Of a stretch of DNA of 64,000 bases, positions 43,387 to 52,987 are shown one piece after another. Position 1 is the stretch's first letter; each line of letters starts with the position of its first letter. A program made the translations under genes and the position numbers. Source of the stretch: CAVQYV01 sp963718295 [NCBI: uncultured Methylomirabilota bacterium] (GTDB lineage: Bacteria > Methylomirabilota > Methylomirabilia > CAVQYV01); contig CAVQYV010000011.1 in NCBI GenBank assembly GCA_963718295.1, forward strand, positions 186,001-250,000, read 5' to 3'. Below the pieces are notes generated by a model. It was not told the DNA's origin. It saw only the letters and a program-made list of their open reading frames with translations, and ran no database searches.

Positions 43387-44934
43387 CTATGGTTTCTCCG
43401 GGGTTTCCTCTAACTTCTTCTTGCCCACGTGGTCTTTGCCCAAATAATAGTTGATCCAGGAGGAGGTCTCGTTCAAGGACCAGTCTCGCGGGGGCAGGAT
43501 CTCTTTCAGCAAATCGTCTTGCTCCCCATACGACTTCAGCCGGTCATGGGCCCTGACATAGATGCACTGCTTTTCTTGATAGTGGACCTCGCACCAGCCT
43601 TCGAAACTGCCCCCACATGGCCCGTTCAGCAGATACTTGGCGCATTGAGACTGGGGACATAAGTAGGCGTGCTCGGGCAGGGTGCAGTCGCCGCACATCT
43701 TACATTCATTGGAGACAATCTTGGCGAGGTGCTCGAAAATCGCGTAGGGTTTTTCCAGGATGCTTCCGGCAATGGCCCGGTGAAAGAGCTCGGCTGGTTT
43801 GTAGAGGATCCCCTTCTCATCGAATGCCCAATCGTGGACGGCCTTAAAGATCCGGTATCCCAGGGGCTTGGCCGGAGGATTGGAGTTTCGATTCACCGGT
43901 TGGTCGGTATTGAGACCCGTCTTCTCGTCCCGCTGGAAATAGTAGAACCCATTCCTCTGGGGGAAGTCGAGATCCCTCACCCACGCGGGCCAATCGCCAT
44001 AGAGCTCCTCTGCCTTGCCCAAGATGAACTCCACATCCTCATAGGAAAGGACTGGGCCTCCCAGGTGGATTCCCTTATATCCCAGTCCCCGAAGCACCGC
44101 TACCAACTTGGCCGACCGCAGCAGCCTCGCCTCTTTTCCCTTGTCCGCGGCCTTGGCCTCCTCAGTCATGGTGGAAAGCAGCTCATCCGTCACCACACAC
44201 CCCGGAAGTTCATTCTTGTTCATGAGCCGGGCAGCTCCCATATTGAGGACATAGACATTGCCGATCACCGGGACCCTTAAGTCCCGGGTCCTCATGAAGC
44301 GCAGAAGCTCATCGAATTTACGGACATCGAAGCCCAACTGGGTGATGATGAAGTCGGCCCCCGCCTCCACTTTTCTGACCAGCTTCAGGTATTGGGCGAC
44401 CGATTCAGATTCCAGTTGCTTGAAGGGAGATATGGCCGCCCCCTTGCAAAAAGTGGTGGGCTGGAGGCGGACGGGTCCTGTTACGCCCTTCCAATCCAGG
44501 CCTTGATTCATGGCCGAGGTCAGCTGAAGCAGCTGAATGGGATCCAGATCGAAGACCGGCTTGGCCTTGCCCCGAGGGTTCTCCACCGGGTAGTCTCCAC
44601 TCATGACCAGCAGATTTCCCAGTCCGGATCGATCGTAGGCATAGAGCTTTCCCAGGATCTGGGCGCGATTCTTATCCTTGCAGGTGAAGTGAACCAGCGG
44701 AATCTGCCCCATCTTCTGGATCTCCAGGGCCAAAAGGTCCGGCTCCAGAGAGGGATTCCCTCCGGCATTGTCGCAGAGGGAAAGGGCATGAACTTTGCCC
44801 CCTTTACACGCCCTTTCCGCAAACTCCATGAGCTTCTCCTGTGCCTTCTCCCGGGATCCCAGGCCGGGGATCAACTCACAGGTCACGACGAATGTCTGAT
44901 CATCCAGCATTGCCTTTCTGAAATGATTTTCCAT
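43387..44934 (-). CDS. Methylenetetrahydrofolate reductase with fused MetV-like domain
   Basis: 515 residues. Residues 1 to about 300 are a MetF TIM barrel (FVVTCELIPG, QPTTFCKGAAISPFKQ, GADFIITQLGFD, VPVIGNVYVL). Residues about 411-457 are a cysteine-rich domain (CKMCGDCTLPEHAYLCPQSQ, then CAKYLLNGPCGGS) like MetV of acetogens, which reduces or supports MetF through zinc or iron-sulfur centres. In acetogens the two are usually separate proteins. The fusion suggests a C1 route with a ferredoxin- or NADH-linked enzyme rather than the simple aerobic MetF. Confidence 0.85.
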   Translation of the reverse strand: MENHFRKAMLDDQTFVVTCELIPGLGSREKAQEKLMEFAERACKGGKVHALSLCDNAGGNPSLEPDLLALEIQKMGQIPLVHFTCKDKNRAQILGKLYAYDRSGLGNLLVMSGDYPVENPRGKAKPVFDLDPIQLLQLTSAMNQGLDWKGVTGPVRLQPTTFCKGAAISPFKQLESESVAQYLKLVRKVEAGADFIITQLGFDVRKFDELLRFMRTRDLRVPVIGNVYVLNMGAARLMNKNELPGCVVTDELLSTMTEEAKAADKGKEARLLRSAKLVAVLRGLGYKGIHLGGPVLSYEDVEFILGKAEELYGDWPAWVRDLDFPQRNGFYYFQRDEKTGLNTDQPVNRNSNPPAKPLGYRIFKAVHDWAFDEKGILYKPAELFHRAIAGSILEKPYAIFEHLAKIVSNECKMCGDCTLPEHAYLCPQSQCAKYLLNGPCGGSFEGWCEVHYQEKQCIYVRAHDRLKSYGEQDDLLKEILPPRDWSLNETSSWINYYLGKDHVGKKKLEETPEKP

Positions 44935-45015
44935 TCCGATTCATTCCTTCCTTTCTCGGTCTTCTTTCAGTTCACTCATGACGGAACGCCCGCATCGGAG
45001 GCCCGATGCTTCATT

Positions 45016-45807
45016 CTATTGGATCTTTCGGAAAGAGGCGACTGCCAGGATAATCATCACCAGGGAGAAGAGCGATACCACCAGGATATCCACGCCCAGA
45101 GGGAACTCAGCCCCCAGGCTCCCATGGCCCTGAATCCCGGCCCGCGGAAGCAATACGTTCTTGAAGGCATCGATTCCGTAGGTCAGGGGATTGCAGCGAG
45201 AGAGAAACCGCAGCCAGAAAGGTAATATGTTGACGGGATAGATGGCCCCGCTCAAAAAGAAAAGGGGCATCACCAGCAAGTTCATGATGACATTAAAGAC
45301 CCCAAAGGTCTCCATGTGGGAGGCAATGAGGATCCCCAGGGAAGTGAGGGAAAAGGCGAGGAGGAAAGAGAGGGCCAAAAGTCCCAGGAGTTGTGAGAAA
45401 TGGACCCGGATCCCCAGCAGGGGAAGGAAGAGCATGATGACCGCGGCCTGCAAGGAGGAGGAGATGGTGCCGCTGATGACCTTGCCGATGACGATGGAGA
45501 GGCGAGAAATGGGAGCCACCAGGATCTCCCGCAAGAAGCCAAACTCCCGATCCCAGACGATGGAGATGGAGGAGAAAATCGCGGAGAAGAGGATGACCAT
45601 TCCCATGATCCCGGGGAACATGAACTGCTTGTAGGAGACAACCCCGCCCCTGTTTACGATCTGGCTCAGGCCGGAGCCCACCACAAAGAGCCACAGGACC
45701 GGGCGGGCAAAGGTATTGATCAGGCTTCCCTTTTGTCTTGCGAGCTTGATCAGCTCCCGTAGGGTAATCACGTAGATGGCGCGGCCCTCTATCAAGACCT
45801 CCTCCAA
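45016..45807 (-). CDS. ABC-2 type transporter permease
   Basis: 263-residue inner-membrane protein with about six helices and the ABC-2 signature (LVMPLFFLSGAIYPVNILPF). It pairs with the ATPase upstream, which it overlaps by 16 bp. Family members export drugs, lipids or glycans; DrrB-like daunorubicin exporters are the nearest well-known type. The substrate is unknown. Confidence 0.87.
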   Translation of the reverse strand: MEEVLIEGRAIYVITLRELIKLARQKGSLINTFARPVLWLFVVGSGLSQIVNRGGVVSYKQFMFPGIMGMVILFSAIFSSISIVWDREFGFLREILVAPISRLSIVIGKVISGTISSSLQAAVIMLFLPLLGIRVHFSQLLGLLALSFLLAFSLTSLGILIASHMETFGVFNVIMNLLVMPLFFLSGAIYPVNILPFWLRFLSRCNPLTYGIDAFKNVLLPRAGIQGHGSLGAEFPLGVDILVVSLFSLVMIILAVASFRKIQ

Positions 45808-46781
45808 CGCCTTCGGTAATAGGATCGAGCCATTTGCCTCCGGGTATCCTTGGGGTCGTTCGCTTCCTCGCGTATTTGCCGCCCCACCAGGCGCAGGAAG
45901 ACATCGTTGAGGGTGGGCTTCGTTACGCTCACAAAGCTGATTTCCGCCCCCAGTCTCTCCAGGAGTCGAGGAAGGAATTCCTCTCCCGAATCGATCTCCA
46001 AGACGAGGTTCTCCCCCTCCTGCCTCACTTCCAGTCCAAATTGGGCCCGGATTCGGCGGCGAAGGCTCTCGGGATCTCCCCCTCGCAGAAAGACCAGATC
46101 ACCTTTCACCATCTGTTTCAGCTGCTCGGGAGTGCCACGGGCGATGATCCGGCCATGGTCGATAATGGCGATCTGGTCACAGGCTTCCGCTTCTTCCATA
46201 TAATGGGTCGTCATGAACATAGTGATCCGCTCGCGGGAGCGAAGAGAGCGAATGAAATTCCAGATCGTATCTCGCGTTTGCGGATCCAGTCCCAGGGTGG
46301 GCTCGTCCATGAAAAGGACGCGAGGGTGGTGCAAGAGCCCGCGGGCGATCTCCAGCCTGCGCTTCATGCCTCCGGAAAAATGCTTGATGAGTTCCCGGGA
46401 GCGATCGGATAGCCCCACCAAATCCAACATCTCCCCGATCCTCTCTTTCATCATCTTTCGATCCATGTTGTATAGATAACAATGGAATTTCAAGTTCTCC
46501 CAGGCAGTCAACTCGTTGTCGAGGGTGGGGTCTTGAAAGATCAATCCAATCGAGGATCGCACGGCTTCAGATTCCCGCAGGCAGTCGTATCCATTCACCA
46601 TCACCTTTCCCCGGGTGGGCCGCAGCAAGGTGCACAGAATATTGATAGTGGTCGATTTCCCCGCTCCGTTGGGCCCCAGAAAGCCAAAGATCTCTCCCTC
46701 CTGGACCGAAAAAGAGATTCCATCCACTGCCCGGATGAGGCCAAACTCCTTGATCAGATCAGTTACCTCTATCGATGCCAT
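45792..46781 (-). CDS. ABC-2 type transporter ATP-binding protein
   Basis: 329 residues from the ATG at 46781 (MASIEVTDLIKEFGLIRAVD); the frame is open to 46868 but no start there is convincing. Walker A GPNGAGKST, signature FSGGMKRRLEIAR, Walker B VLFMDEPTLGLDP. A DrrA-type C-terminal extension (FVSVTKPTLNDVFLRLVGRQ) is present. It forms an exporter with the permease encoded immediately downstream. Confidence 0.9.
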   Translation of the reverse strand: MASIEVTDLIKEFGLIRAVDGISFSVQEGEIFGFLGPNGAGKSTTINILCTLLRPTRGKVMVNGYDCLRESEAVRSSIGLIFQDPTLDNELTAWENLKFHCYLYNMDRKMMKERIGEMLDLVGLSDRSRELIKHFSGGMKRRLEIARGLLHHPRVLFMDEPTLGLDPQTRDTIWNFIRSLRSRERITMFMTTHYMEEAEACDQIAIIDHGRIIARGTPEQLKQMVKGDLVFLRGGDPESLRRRIRAQFGLEVRQEGENLVLEIDSGEEFLPRLLERLGAEISFVSVTKPTLNDVFLRLVGRQIREEANDPKDTRRQMARSYYRRRWRRS

Positions 46782-46858
46782 TTTTGCCCGGTTTCGCTTC
46801 GTTGGGGGAGAAATAGGGATGCCTGGCAGGCTGCGGAACCGCAGCCGATGCGCCTTCC

Positions 46859-46887
46859 ATAAAAGCATAGGGATAAGGACCTGTCAA
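46859..46887 (-). promoter_or_regulatory. Promoter of the ABC-2 exporter genes
   Basis: TTGACA at 46887-46882, 17-bp spacer, TTTTAT at 46864-46859; about 78 bp before the ATG. Confidence 0.45.
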
Positions 46888-47001
46888 GGCCATTGAGTGA
46901 GACCAATATGGACTTCAGTTTGGACGGGCCGTCAGCAGAGGCAATTGAGTGGACAGGACAGAGGAAGGAGAAGGGAAAGGAGAGATGGCAGACAAACAAT
47001 A

Positions 47002-47029
47002 GTCTTCCGCCCAGGCGCAGGCGGAAGAC
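47002..47029 (-). terminator. Possible terminator of larE
   Basis: Perfect 10-bp stem (GTCTTCCGCC / GGCGGAAGAC) with an 8-nt loop, followed on the minus strand by TATTGTTTG. The U-tract is interrupted, so termination may be partial. Confidence 0.45.
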
Positions 47030-47147
47030 CCAGAAAAAGCAAAAGCAAGAGGGGACCGACGGCTCCGAACCGGGAAGACTACCTGCAGGAAGAGCCAGAC
47101 CTTGGAGTCATTGGAGAAGGATCAGTACGATGACTCGGGATGCCCCT

Positions 47148-47951
47148 CTACCTCAGGGGCTCGTCCATCGCTCCCGAGCGGTACCCTTGCAGGTCAGCGG
47201 TCACATAGGAGAAACCCAGATCTTTGAACTTCTTCGTGATGTTGCCCGACAGGGGCTCTTTCAGCAGGCCTGGCAGCTCCTCCGCTGGAACCTCTATCCG
47301 GGCAATGGGTCCATGGTGCCGAACCCGCACCTGGGTGAAGCCCGCTTCCCGGAGATATTGTTCCCCCTTCTCCACCTGGGCGATCTTCTCCCGCGTCAGG
47401 TGGGTATTGTAGGGAAAGCGAGAAGCCAAACAGGCGTAGGAGGGCCGATTCCAGGTGGGGAGTCCCATTTGCTTGGAAAGGGCCCGGATATCAGTCTTGG
47501 TAAGCCCCGCCTCCAGGAGTGGACTGCGAACCTTATCCTCTTCCGCAGCCTGCAGGCCGGGCCGGTGCTCACCGGTATCGTCCACATTGGATCCTACGGC
47601 CAGATGCTCGATGCCCTCTTCCGCTGCAATCTCCCGCAGCTTGCGGAATAGTTCTTTCTTGCAATGGTAGCAGCGGTCCGGTGGGTTATCCGAGAATCCT
47701 GGGACGTCGAGCTCCCGTGCCTCCACCACGATGTGCCTCATCCCCAGGGCCTTCGCCAACTCCTTGGCCTCCTCCAGCTCGCTCGCCGGGTTGACATCAG
47801 ACTTGGTGGTAACCAGGATAGCCTTGGGACCCAAAACATCCTTGGCCACCTTGGCCAGAAGGGTCGAATCCACTCCCCCCGAAAAGGCCACCACCACTGA
47901 TTCCATCTCTTCCAGTATCTTCTTCAGCTTTGCTGCTTTTTCCTCCAACAT
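47148..47951 (-). CDS. larE: LarE-type sulfur transferase (PP-loop)
   Basis: 267 residues of the LarE family, which turns the LarB product into the thioamide/thiocarboxylate form of the nickel-pincer cofactor. PP-loop SGGVDST (24-30), RCYHCKKELF (93-102), and a cysteine C174 in YACLASRFPYN at the place of the sacrificial cysteine of Lactobacillus LarE; there is no three-cysteine iron-sulfur pattern. No larA, larB or larC lies in the window, so LarE may work with distant genes or in another sulfur transfer. Confidence 0.88.
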   Translation of the reverse strand: MLEEKAAKLKKILEEMESVVVAFSGGVDSTLLAKVAKDVLGPKAILVTTKSDVNPASELEEAKELAKALGMRHIVVEARELDVPGFSDNPPDRCYHCKKELFRKLREIAAEEGIEHLAVGSNVDDTGEHRPGLQAAEEDKVRSPLLEAGLTKTDIRALSKQMGLPTWNRPSYACLASRFPYNTHLTREKIAQVEKGEQYLREAGFTQVRVRHHGPIARIEVPAEELPGLLKEPLSGNITKKFKDLGFSYVTADLQGYRSGAMDEPLR

Positions 47952-48138
47952 GGCTCCCCCTCACAATTCTTCCCTTCCCAGATTGGAAAATCCCTCATGC
48001 TCCCTCCCTACAACGACTCCCACTACCATCTTAGATTCGGAAATCCGTAGCAGGAATCGCCTCTGGCGGGGCAATTCCGATTCTCCCCTGGGAGGCAAGA
48101 AATCGGTATGACCCACATCATAGAATCAGACTTTGACT

Positions 48139-48838
48139 CTACTTATGCCCCTTCCCGGCGCCCTTTCCTCCGCCAGGACTGAAACCGGCCCCTCCTCCCT
48201 TATGCTCCTTGGGCCCTCCTTTTCCCCCGCCAGCCTCGCCCTTGGCTTTTCCGGGATGCCGTTTCCGGTATTCCTGGCCGTAAATCTGGGAAAAGGACTT
48301 GCCTCCAGCCCGCAGGCCCATGATCTGGCTGGGAGGTAGCCCGAAATAGGAGGTGGAGATGTGGAGATGAACAAGATCGGCGATCTCGCGGTCGGACAAG
48401 ATGATCTGGACTCTCCTGTCCTTTTTGTGCTTCCAATAATAGCCATAGGCATTTCCATAGGGAGGGCCCATCCTTCTCTCGGAAATAGGCAAGAAGTATA
48501 TTGTGGGAGCCAGCTTGAGTCGGTTAGAGATCTGCAACCAGGACTGGCCCGCCCTGCGCCATTCGAGGATCAAATCTACGCTCACATGGGCATGTCGGGA
48601 GACGAACAGGGCGACCGGTAGGTTGAGATCGGGAAAGGGTACATCGGCTTCGAATCTGGTGATTTGGGAAACCGGAAGGTGGAAGAAGTCTCCCATCACC
48701 ACACGCATGACCTCCGGATCCGGAAAGGGCGGAGGTGGAGGCTGGCGGCAATTGCGCGCTGACGAAGGAAGAGCAGAAGAAAGTAAATGCGAGTAAAGCC
48801 ACTGCTGAAAAGAGGAGAGAGAATCCCTTTTTTCCCAT
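48139..48838 (-). pseudogene. Secreted protein of unknown function with a frameshift
   Basis: Starts MGKKGFSLLFSAVALLAFTF after GGAGGAATAACG; signal peptide to about residue 30 (SSFVSAQ). Soon after, an extra base at 48742 in a proline-coding run breaks the frame. Removing it gives a run of prolines, then FPDPEVMRVVMGDFFHLPVS and the second ORF from 48708. That part has AYGYYWKHKKDRRVQIILSD, DLVHLHISTSYFG and a glycine/lysine-rich tail (GGGKGGPKEHKGGG). No family recognised. One base from intact. Confidence 0.65.
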
Positions 48839-48928
48839 CGTTATTCCTCCCATTTCCTATTGCCAAGTGACAAGCCCGCAGCTATAATTCTGGCCCGAAT
48901 CCAAGATCGCATGAGAAAGGCCCACCCC

Positions 48929-49747
48929 ATGAGACCTCCTGTTTGCCGCTGGATATCAGCCTTCTTCTTTGTGCTTTTTGCCCTTATCCTCCAGAGCCTG
49001 CCGGTGGAGGCCGCAGAGTTTTCGGTGCCGATCCTGGCCTATCATCGCTTTGCCCCCACCTCTTCTAATCTTTTCACCGTGACGCTGAGAGAGTTCGAGG
49101 AACAGATGCGTTGCCTCAAGGAGGGGGGCTATCAGGTAATCCCTCTCCGGTCTTTGGTCAACTATTATCTGGGGAAAGGCGTACCATTGCCTCCAAAGTC
49201 CGTAGTGATCACCATCGATGACGGCCATGCCTCGGTTCATTCCCATGCCTTCCCCATTCTGAAAAAATATGGCTTTCCCGTCACCCTCTTCATCTACCCC
49301 TGCTGCATTGAGCGCGCCAGTTATGCCCTCACCTGGGCTCAGATCAAACAGATGGCGGACTCAGGATCGGTGGAGGTGGCCTCCCACACCCGTTACCATC
49401 CCAATTTCAAGATTCAAAGGAGGCGCCTCACCCCCCAGGCTTACGAGGAGTTGGTGATCTCAGAATTGACTTCTTCCAAGAAGATTCTGGAGGAGAAAAT
49501 CGGAAGGCCCATCTCTTATCTGTCCTATCCCTTCGGATACCACGATGAGATCCTGGAGAAAAGGGCTTTTGAGGTGGGGTATCAGGCCATGTTCACCATC
49601 GTTCAGCATCCCTGCGAGCCAAGCAGCAATCGGGGCGCCCTGGGAAGATACCTCATCGTCCCCCGTACCACTTTGACCACATTCCGCTCCATACTCTCCC
49701 CTGCAAGCGGGGTCAAGACCCCCCACGCGGGCCTTCGATCCCGTTAG
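48929..49747 (+). CDS. Polysaccharide deacetylase (NodB-type)
   Basis: Secreted CE4-family enzyme, 272 residues from the ATG at 48929 (MRPPVCRWISAFFFVLFALI, a signal peptide); ATGs at 48911 and 48860 are possible but lengthen the n-region. NodB motifs: D97/D98 (TIDDG), H153/H157 (ASHTRYHP), and LSYPFGYHDEI. It should remove acetyl groups from N-acetylglucosamine polymers in the envelope. Its end overlaps the convergent DUF4015 gene by 35 bp. Confidence 0.87.
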   Translation: MRPPVCRWISAFFFVLFALILQSLPVEAAEFSVPILAYHRFAPTSSNLFTVTLREFEEQMRCLKEGGYQVIPLRSLVNYYLGKGVPLPPKSVVITIDDGHASVHSHAFPILKKYGFPVTLFIYPCCIERASYALTWAQIKQMADSGSVEVASHTRYHPNFKIQRRRLTPQAYEELVISELTSSKKILEEKIGRPISYLSYPFGYHDEILEKRAFEVGYQAMFTIVQHPCEPSSNRGALGRYLIVPRTTLTTFRSILSPASGVKTPHAGLRSR

Positions 49748-51059
49748 ATCTCACGCTCGGATCGCTCCCGCTCCCCCGGTGGAGTTCTCGCGTCCACCAG
49801 CCCTCTCCTTCCCCTCCGGTGAGGGCCAGCAAGCGGCCCACCCAATCCGGCTCCAGGCCTATCTCGGTATACCGATTCTGGGGGTTCCAGAATACCCATC
49901 CAAAGGACCGGGAATCGTAGACTGCCCTCTTCTGCAGCAGGATCTTTTCCAGGTCATAACGGGCCCCCAGATTGAAATCCTGGAGCCAGGGCCGCAACTT
50001 GGCCCGTGCCCTGGCCTGGGAAAGGATCGATTGGCCACGAATCAGGCTCTGATAGACGATCTCATAGGGGTGTTCCGCCGGGTTCCTGAATCCTAAGAAC
50101 TGGGGGGGGTAATGGGAAGGATAGACCATGGGACAGATGTAATCGACATAATACATGGCATCGATCATCCGCTGCCCGATATTCAGATCGTCATCTCTCC
50201 ATAGGGTCAGGCCAAAGAGATCGACGGAGATGGGGATCTTGTAGGGGGCGAGCTCGGCCGAGGCATAAGAGAAGAACTGACGCATGATCTCATACTTGGG
50301 AATCCGCTTATCCCAAAAGGGAAAGTGACAGAGGCTGATCTTGCCGTCGGAGGGGAAGCGGACATAGTCGAACTGGATCTCGTCGAACCCCTTGATCACG
50401 GCCTCCTTCGCCAGATCCAGATTGTACTTCCAGACCTCTCTGCAGGCAGGATCCATCCAGGAAAGGCCCTTGCGATCCCTCCACACGTTCCCCCCTGGCT
50501 CCTTGATCGCCCACTCCGGACGCGCCTTGGCCAGATAGGGGTCCTGGAATACGACGATTCGGGCGATGGCATAGATCCCGGCGCGATGACATCGGGAAAG
50601 CAGTCCGTCGATATCACGAATCCGGCCCTGGTTGGCCCCGATCTCCTTCGCGAGGGGGACTTCAATTTCGTAGCCCAGCCTCCCCGTAGAATCCTTGATA
50701 TCGATCACCATGCAATTGAGCTCCGTGCGTTCCACCACCCGAACCAGCTCCTCCGCCCTGCGGGTTCCCGCTATCCACGAGGTCATGTAGATTCCCTTAC
50801 AATAAAGGGGCGGACGCGGTCCAGAATGGAAGTTCGTCTCACTGAGGAGCCTTTCCGTAAGGTCCGCTTCGAAAGCCTCCTTCCCGGATGACTCTACCCC
50901 CGAGAGGGAATCCTTCGATCCTTTGCCATCCCAGAATCTGAAGGAGGAGATCAGGAAAAGGGCAAGCAACAACAAGAGGAGAACCTTCCATCTTGTCAGG
51001 ACCCAAGAGGAAACCTTCAATTTGGAGAGGGGCTGCACGGGCTTTTGTTCATTTTCCAT
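49713..51059 (-). CDS. DUF4015 putative glycoside hydrolase
   Basis: 448 residues. One N-terminal membrane helix (about 27-45, VLLLLLALFLISSF) is followed by a DUF4015 TIM-barrel domain. Motifs: GIYMTSWIAGTRRAEELVRV, MVIDIKDSTGRLGYE, FDEIQFDYVRFPSDG and VDYICPMVYPSHYP. The acids in the strand ends suggest a glycosidase, but no member with this context has a proven substrate that I can name. The C-terminal tail after GGEGEGWW overlaps the deacetylase gene and may be longer than the native protein. Probably anchored to the inner membrane, facing the periplasm. Confidence 0.82.
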   Translation of the reverse strand: MENEQKPVQPLSKLKVSSWVLTRWKVLLLLLLALFLISSFRFWDGKGSKDSLSGVESSGKEAFEADLTERLLSETNFHSGPRPPLYCKGIYMTSWIAGTRRAEELVRVVERTELNCMVIDIKDSTGRLGYEIEVPLAKEIGANQGRIRDIDGLLSRCHRAGIYAIARIVVFQDPYLAKARPEWAIKEPGGNVWRDRKGLSWMDPACREVWKYNLDLAKEAVIKGFDEIQFDYVRFPSDGKISLCHFPFWDKRIPKYEIMRQFFSYASAELAPYKIPISVDLFGLTLWRDDDLNIGQRMIDAMYYVDYICPMVYPSHYPPQFLGFRNPAEHPYEIVYQSLIRGQSILSQARARAKLRPWLQDFNLGARYDLEKILLQKRAVYDSRSFGWVFWNPQNRYTEIGLEPDWVGRLLALTGGEGEGWWTRELHRGSGSDPSVRSNGIEGPRGGS

Positions 51060-51103
51060 CTACCTGTTGCTCCTGTCTCGAATCGATCTGATCACTTCAA
51101 GAA

Positions 51104-51442
51104 TCATGGAAACCTCACCCTGAATAGGCAGGCGTAGCCCTGGATCCCTTGAGGGCCAGCCACTACGGAATCTGAAGTCTTGATGACAAGCTCCGGCATA
51201 TCCCAGCTGAATCCTTTCCCATCCCTGTTGAGAAGGGCGTTCCCCGAGAGAAGTGGTGCCTTAGCAACCTCCCCCTCATAGCCGAAGAGGAAATAGAGCC
51301 CCCCCGCGCCCACTGCCAGTCCCCCCAGAACAACACTGAAGCTGATATAGAAATGATCCTCTGCCTCCGCGATTCCCGAACCGCTGAATAGCAGAAGAGA
51401 GCTCAGCAATAAGATCACTAAGATCGTCATCCGCATTTTCAT
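51104..51442 (-). CDS. Small exported protein of unknown function
   Basis: 112 residues from the ATG at 51442 (MKMRMTILVILLLSSLLLFS, a clear signal). The middle contains a second hydrophobic stretch (VVLGGLAVGAGGLYFLFGYE), so it may stay in the membrane. The C-terminal half is mixed (DGKGFSWDMPELVIKTSDSV). No family recognised. The open frame reaches 51676 but the extra residues are not protein-like. Confidence 0.6.
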   Translation of the reverse strand: MKMRMTILVILLLSSLLLFSGSGIAEAEDHFYISFSVVLGGLAVGAGGLYFLFGYEGEVAKAPLLSGNALLNRDGKGFSWDMPELVIKTSDSVVAGPQGIQGYACLFRVRFP

Positions 51443-51945
51443 TGGCACCGCTTTATAACAGAAAGCCCCTTCCCATTCAAGGCATTTTCTGCGGGCATTT
51501 TCTGCCCCTTTCCAAGGTCGTGACAGGATCAAGCCAGGCATATTTGCCCTCTTCCCCCGATCATCAGATAGATGCCGTCCAGGATGGAGAAGCCGAGAAG
51601 GGTCAGCGTGATCGCATCGAGTCGGCACAAGCGGATTTCCAGGAAAATGGCATTCGCCACTTACAGGTTGTATCACTCCCTATCTTGCAAAGATTGGGCC
51701 GTAGTCCTCCCCACCAAGGGGCTTCTCCCCAGGCGTAGAAAGCCCATCTCCGCACCCAGAAGGCTGGGGGGTCTCGTCGTCTCAAAGACCTCGCGCAGAG
51801 ATCCCCCTTCTTCTGTTGAGCGATCTTGGGCTTCCCTTGTTGCGCATAGAGAAAACATATATTCTGCATACTTAGCTGATTGTATCTAATATTGTACTTT
51901 ATGCTCTCACAGACATCCTCTTTCTACATTCGATCTTGGACCAGC
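51443..51945. other. Intergenic stretch with possible coding relic
   Basis: About 500 bp. Minus-strand frames near 51660-51530 read ANAIFLEIRLCRLDAITLTL followed by GFSILDGIYLMIGG, which looks like a membrane-protein end without a start; upstream frames are broken. Nothing else recognised. Confidence 0.35.
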
Positions 51946-52725
51946 TTACCTCCCTGCATCCATGCCGCCCGTATCCATAATGGCCTGCCCGGTGATGTAG
52001 TCCCCATCGCTGGAGGCGAGGAAGAGGGCCACCTTGGCCACGTCTTCGGGGTACTGGGGCCGCTTCATCGGGACATTCGCCAGGCGGGATTTGATCATCT
52101 CCTCCGGGCCGAGTCCGAAGAGCTTCCCTAAGGCGTGGGGCAGGTATTCCTGCCACATATAGGTCATCACGATGCCCGGGCAGATGGCGTTAACCGTGAT
52201 GTGGGGGGCGAATTCCATGGCATTGGACTGGGTCAGGCCCACCACTGCGAACTTGCTGGCGCAGTAGCTCGAGAGGTAGGGGATTCCTACCCGGCCGGCC
52301 CGGGAGGCAATGTTGATGATCTTCCCCGATTTGCGCTTCATCATCTCCGGCACCGTGGCCCGAGTGCAGAGCACGATCCCCTTGAGGTTGACCGCCAGAA
52401 TGGCGTCCCAGTCCTGCTCTGAAAATTCCAGGAAGGGCTTGGCTTGGACGATCCCGGCATTGTTCACCAAAATATCGATCTGGCCAAACTCCTTCAGGGC
52501 GACGGCGACCATATCCTTTGCCTCGGTCTCCTGGGTCACATCCACCTTCATCCATCTGGCCTGACCGCCTGCCTTCTGAATCTCAGCCGCAGTCGCCTCC
52601 GCCGTATTCGGGTCGATATCGACGATTACGACCTTGGCCCCCTCCTGGGCGAACTTGACGGCAATGCCCTTTCCAATTCCCCTCCCCGATCCAGTGATGA
52701 TCGCCACTTTATCAGACAACCGCAT
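51946..52725 (-). CDS. Short-chain dehydrogenase/reductase
   Basis: Classical SDR of 259 residues. NAD(P) site TGSGRGIG (11-18), NNAG (88-91), catalytic S141, Y154 and K158 (SSYCASK). The acidic D36 after the second strand (VVIVDID) favours NAD over NADP. The end (GDYITGQAIMDTGGMDAG) is normal. Similar to FabG and to polyol or hydroxyacyl dehydrogenases; the substrate is unknown. A strong ribosome site (AAGGAGGAGG) precedes the ATG. Confidence 0.9.
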   Translation of the reverse strand: MRLSDKVAIITGSGRGIGKGIAVKFAQEGAKVVIVDIDPNTAEATAAEIQKAGGQARWMKVDVTQETEAKDMVAVALKEFGQIDILVNNAGIVQAKPFLEFSEQDWDAILAVNLKGIVLCTRATVPEMMKRKSGKIINIASRAGRVGIPYLSSYCASKFAVVGLTQSNAMEFAPHITVNAICPGIVMTYMWQEYLPHALGKLFGLGPEEMIKSRLANVPMKRPQYPEDVAKVALFLASSDGDYITGQAIMDTGGMDAGR

Positions 52726-52987
52726 GAAGTTTTCCTCCTCCTTGTTGATTTCTTTCTTCCTTTACTGCTTCCTCTTCAAGCTATCACAGTTCAATGCCTT
52801 CGGAAAGGCCAGGAAGGACGATCGGAATAGGCCAGATGAAATGGGTGCCAGGGCGAGAGCTGCCGAGAGTATCAGGGGTCCAGACAAACTGGGAAAGACA
52901 AATACGATCGACAGGTCAGATCGATATTCCTCCGGCCAATGCGACTCCGCCTTGTCGCCGGGGCAGGCATCTGGCGTTGCATAAACC

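Larger units (their letters stand above)
46782..47147. other. Intergenic region between larE and the ABC ATPase
   Basis: About 365 bp. It holds the ABC promoter and a hairpin downstream of larE. No gene recognised. Confidence 0.45.

Noticed and set aside
51603-51869. 89-codon minus-strand ORF as a gene
   Set aside because: Rich in Trp, Arg and Pro, no ribosome site, and a different frame in the same place looks more protein-like; at most a relic.
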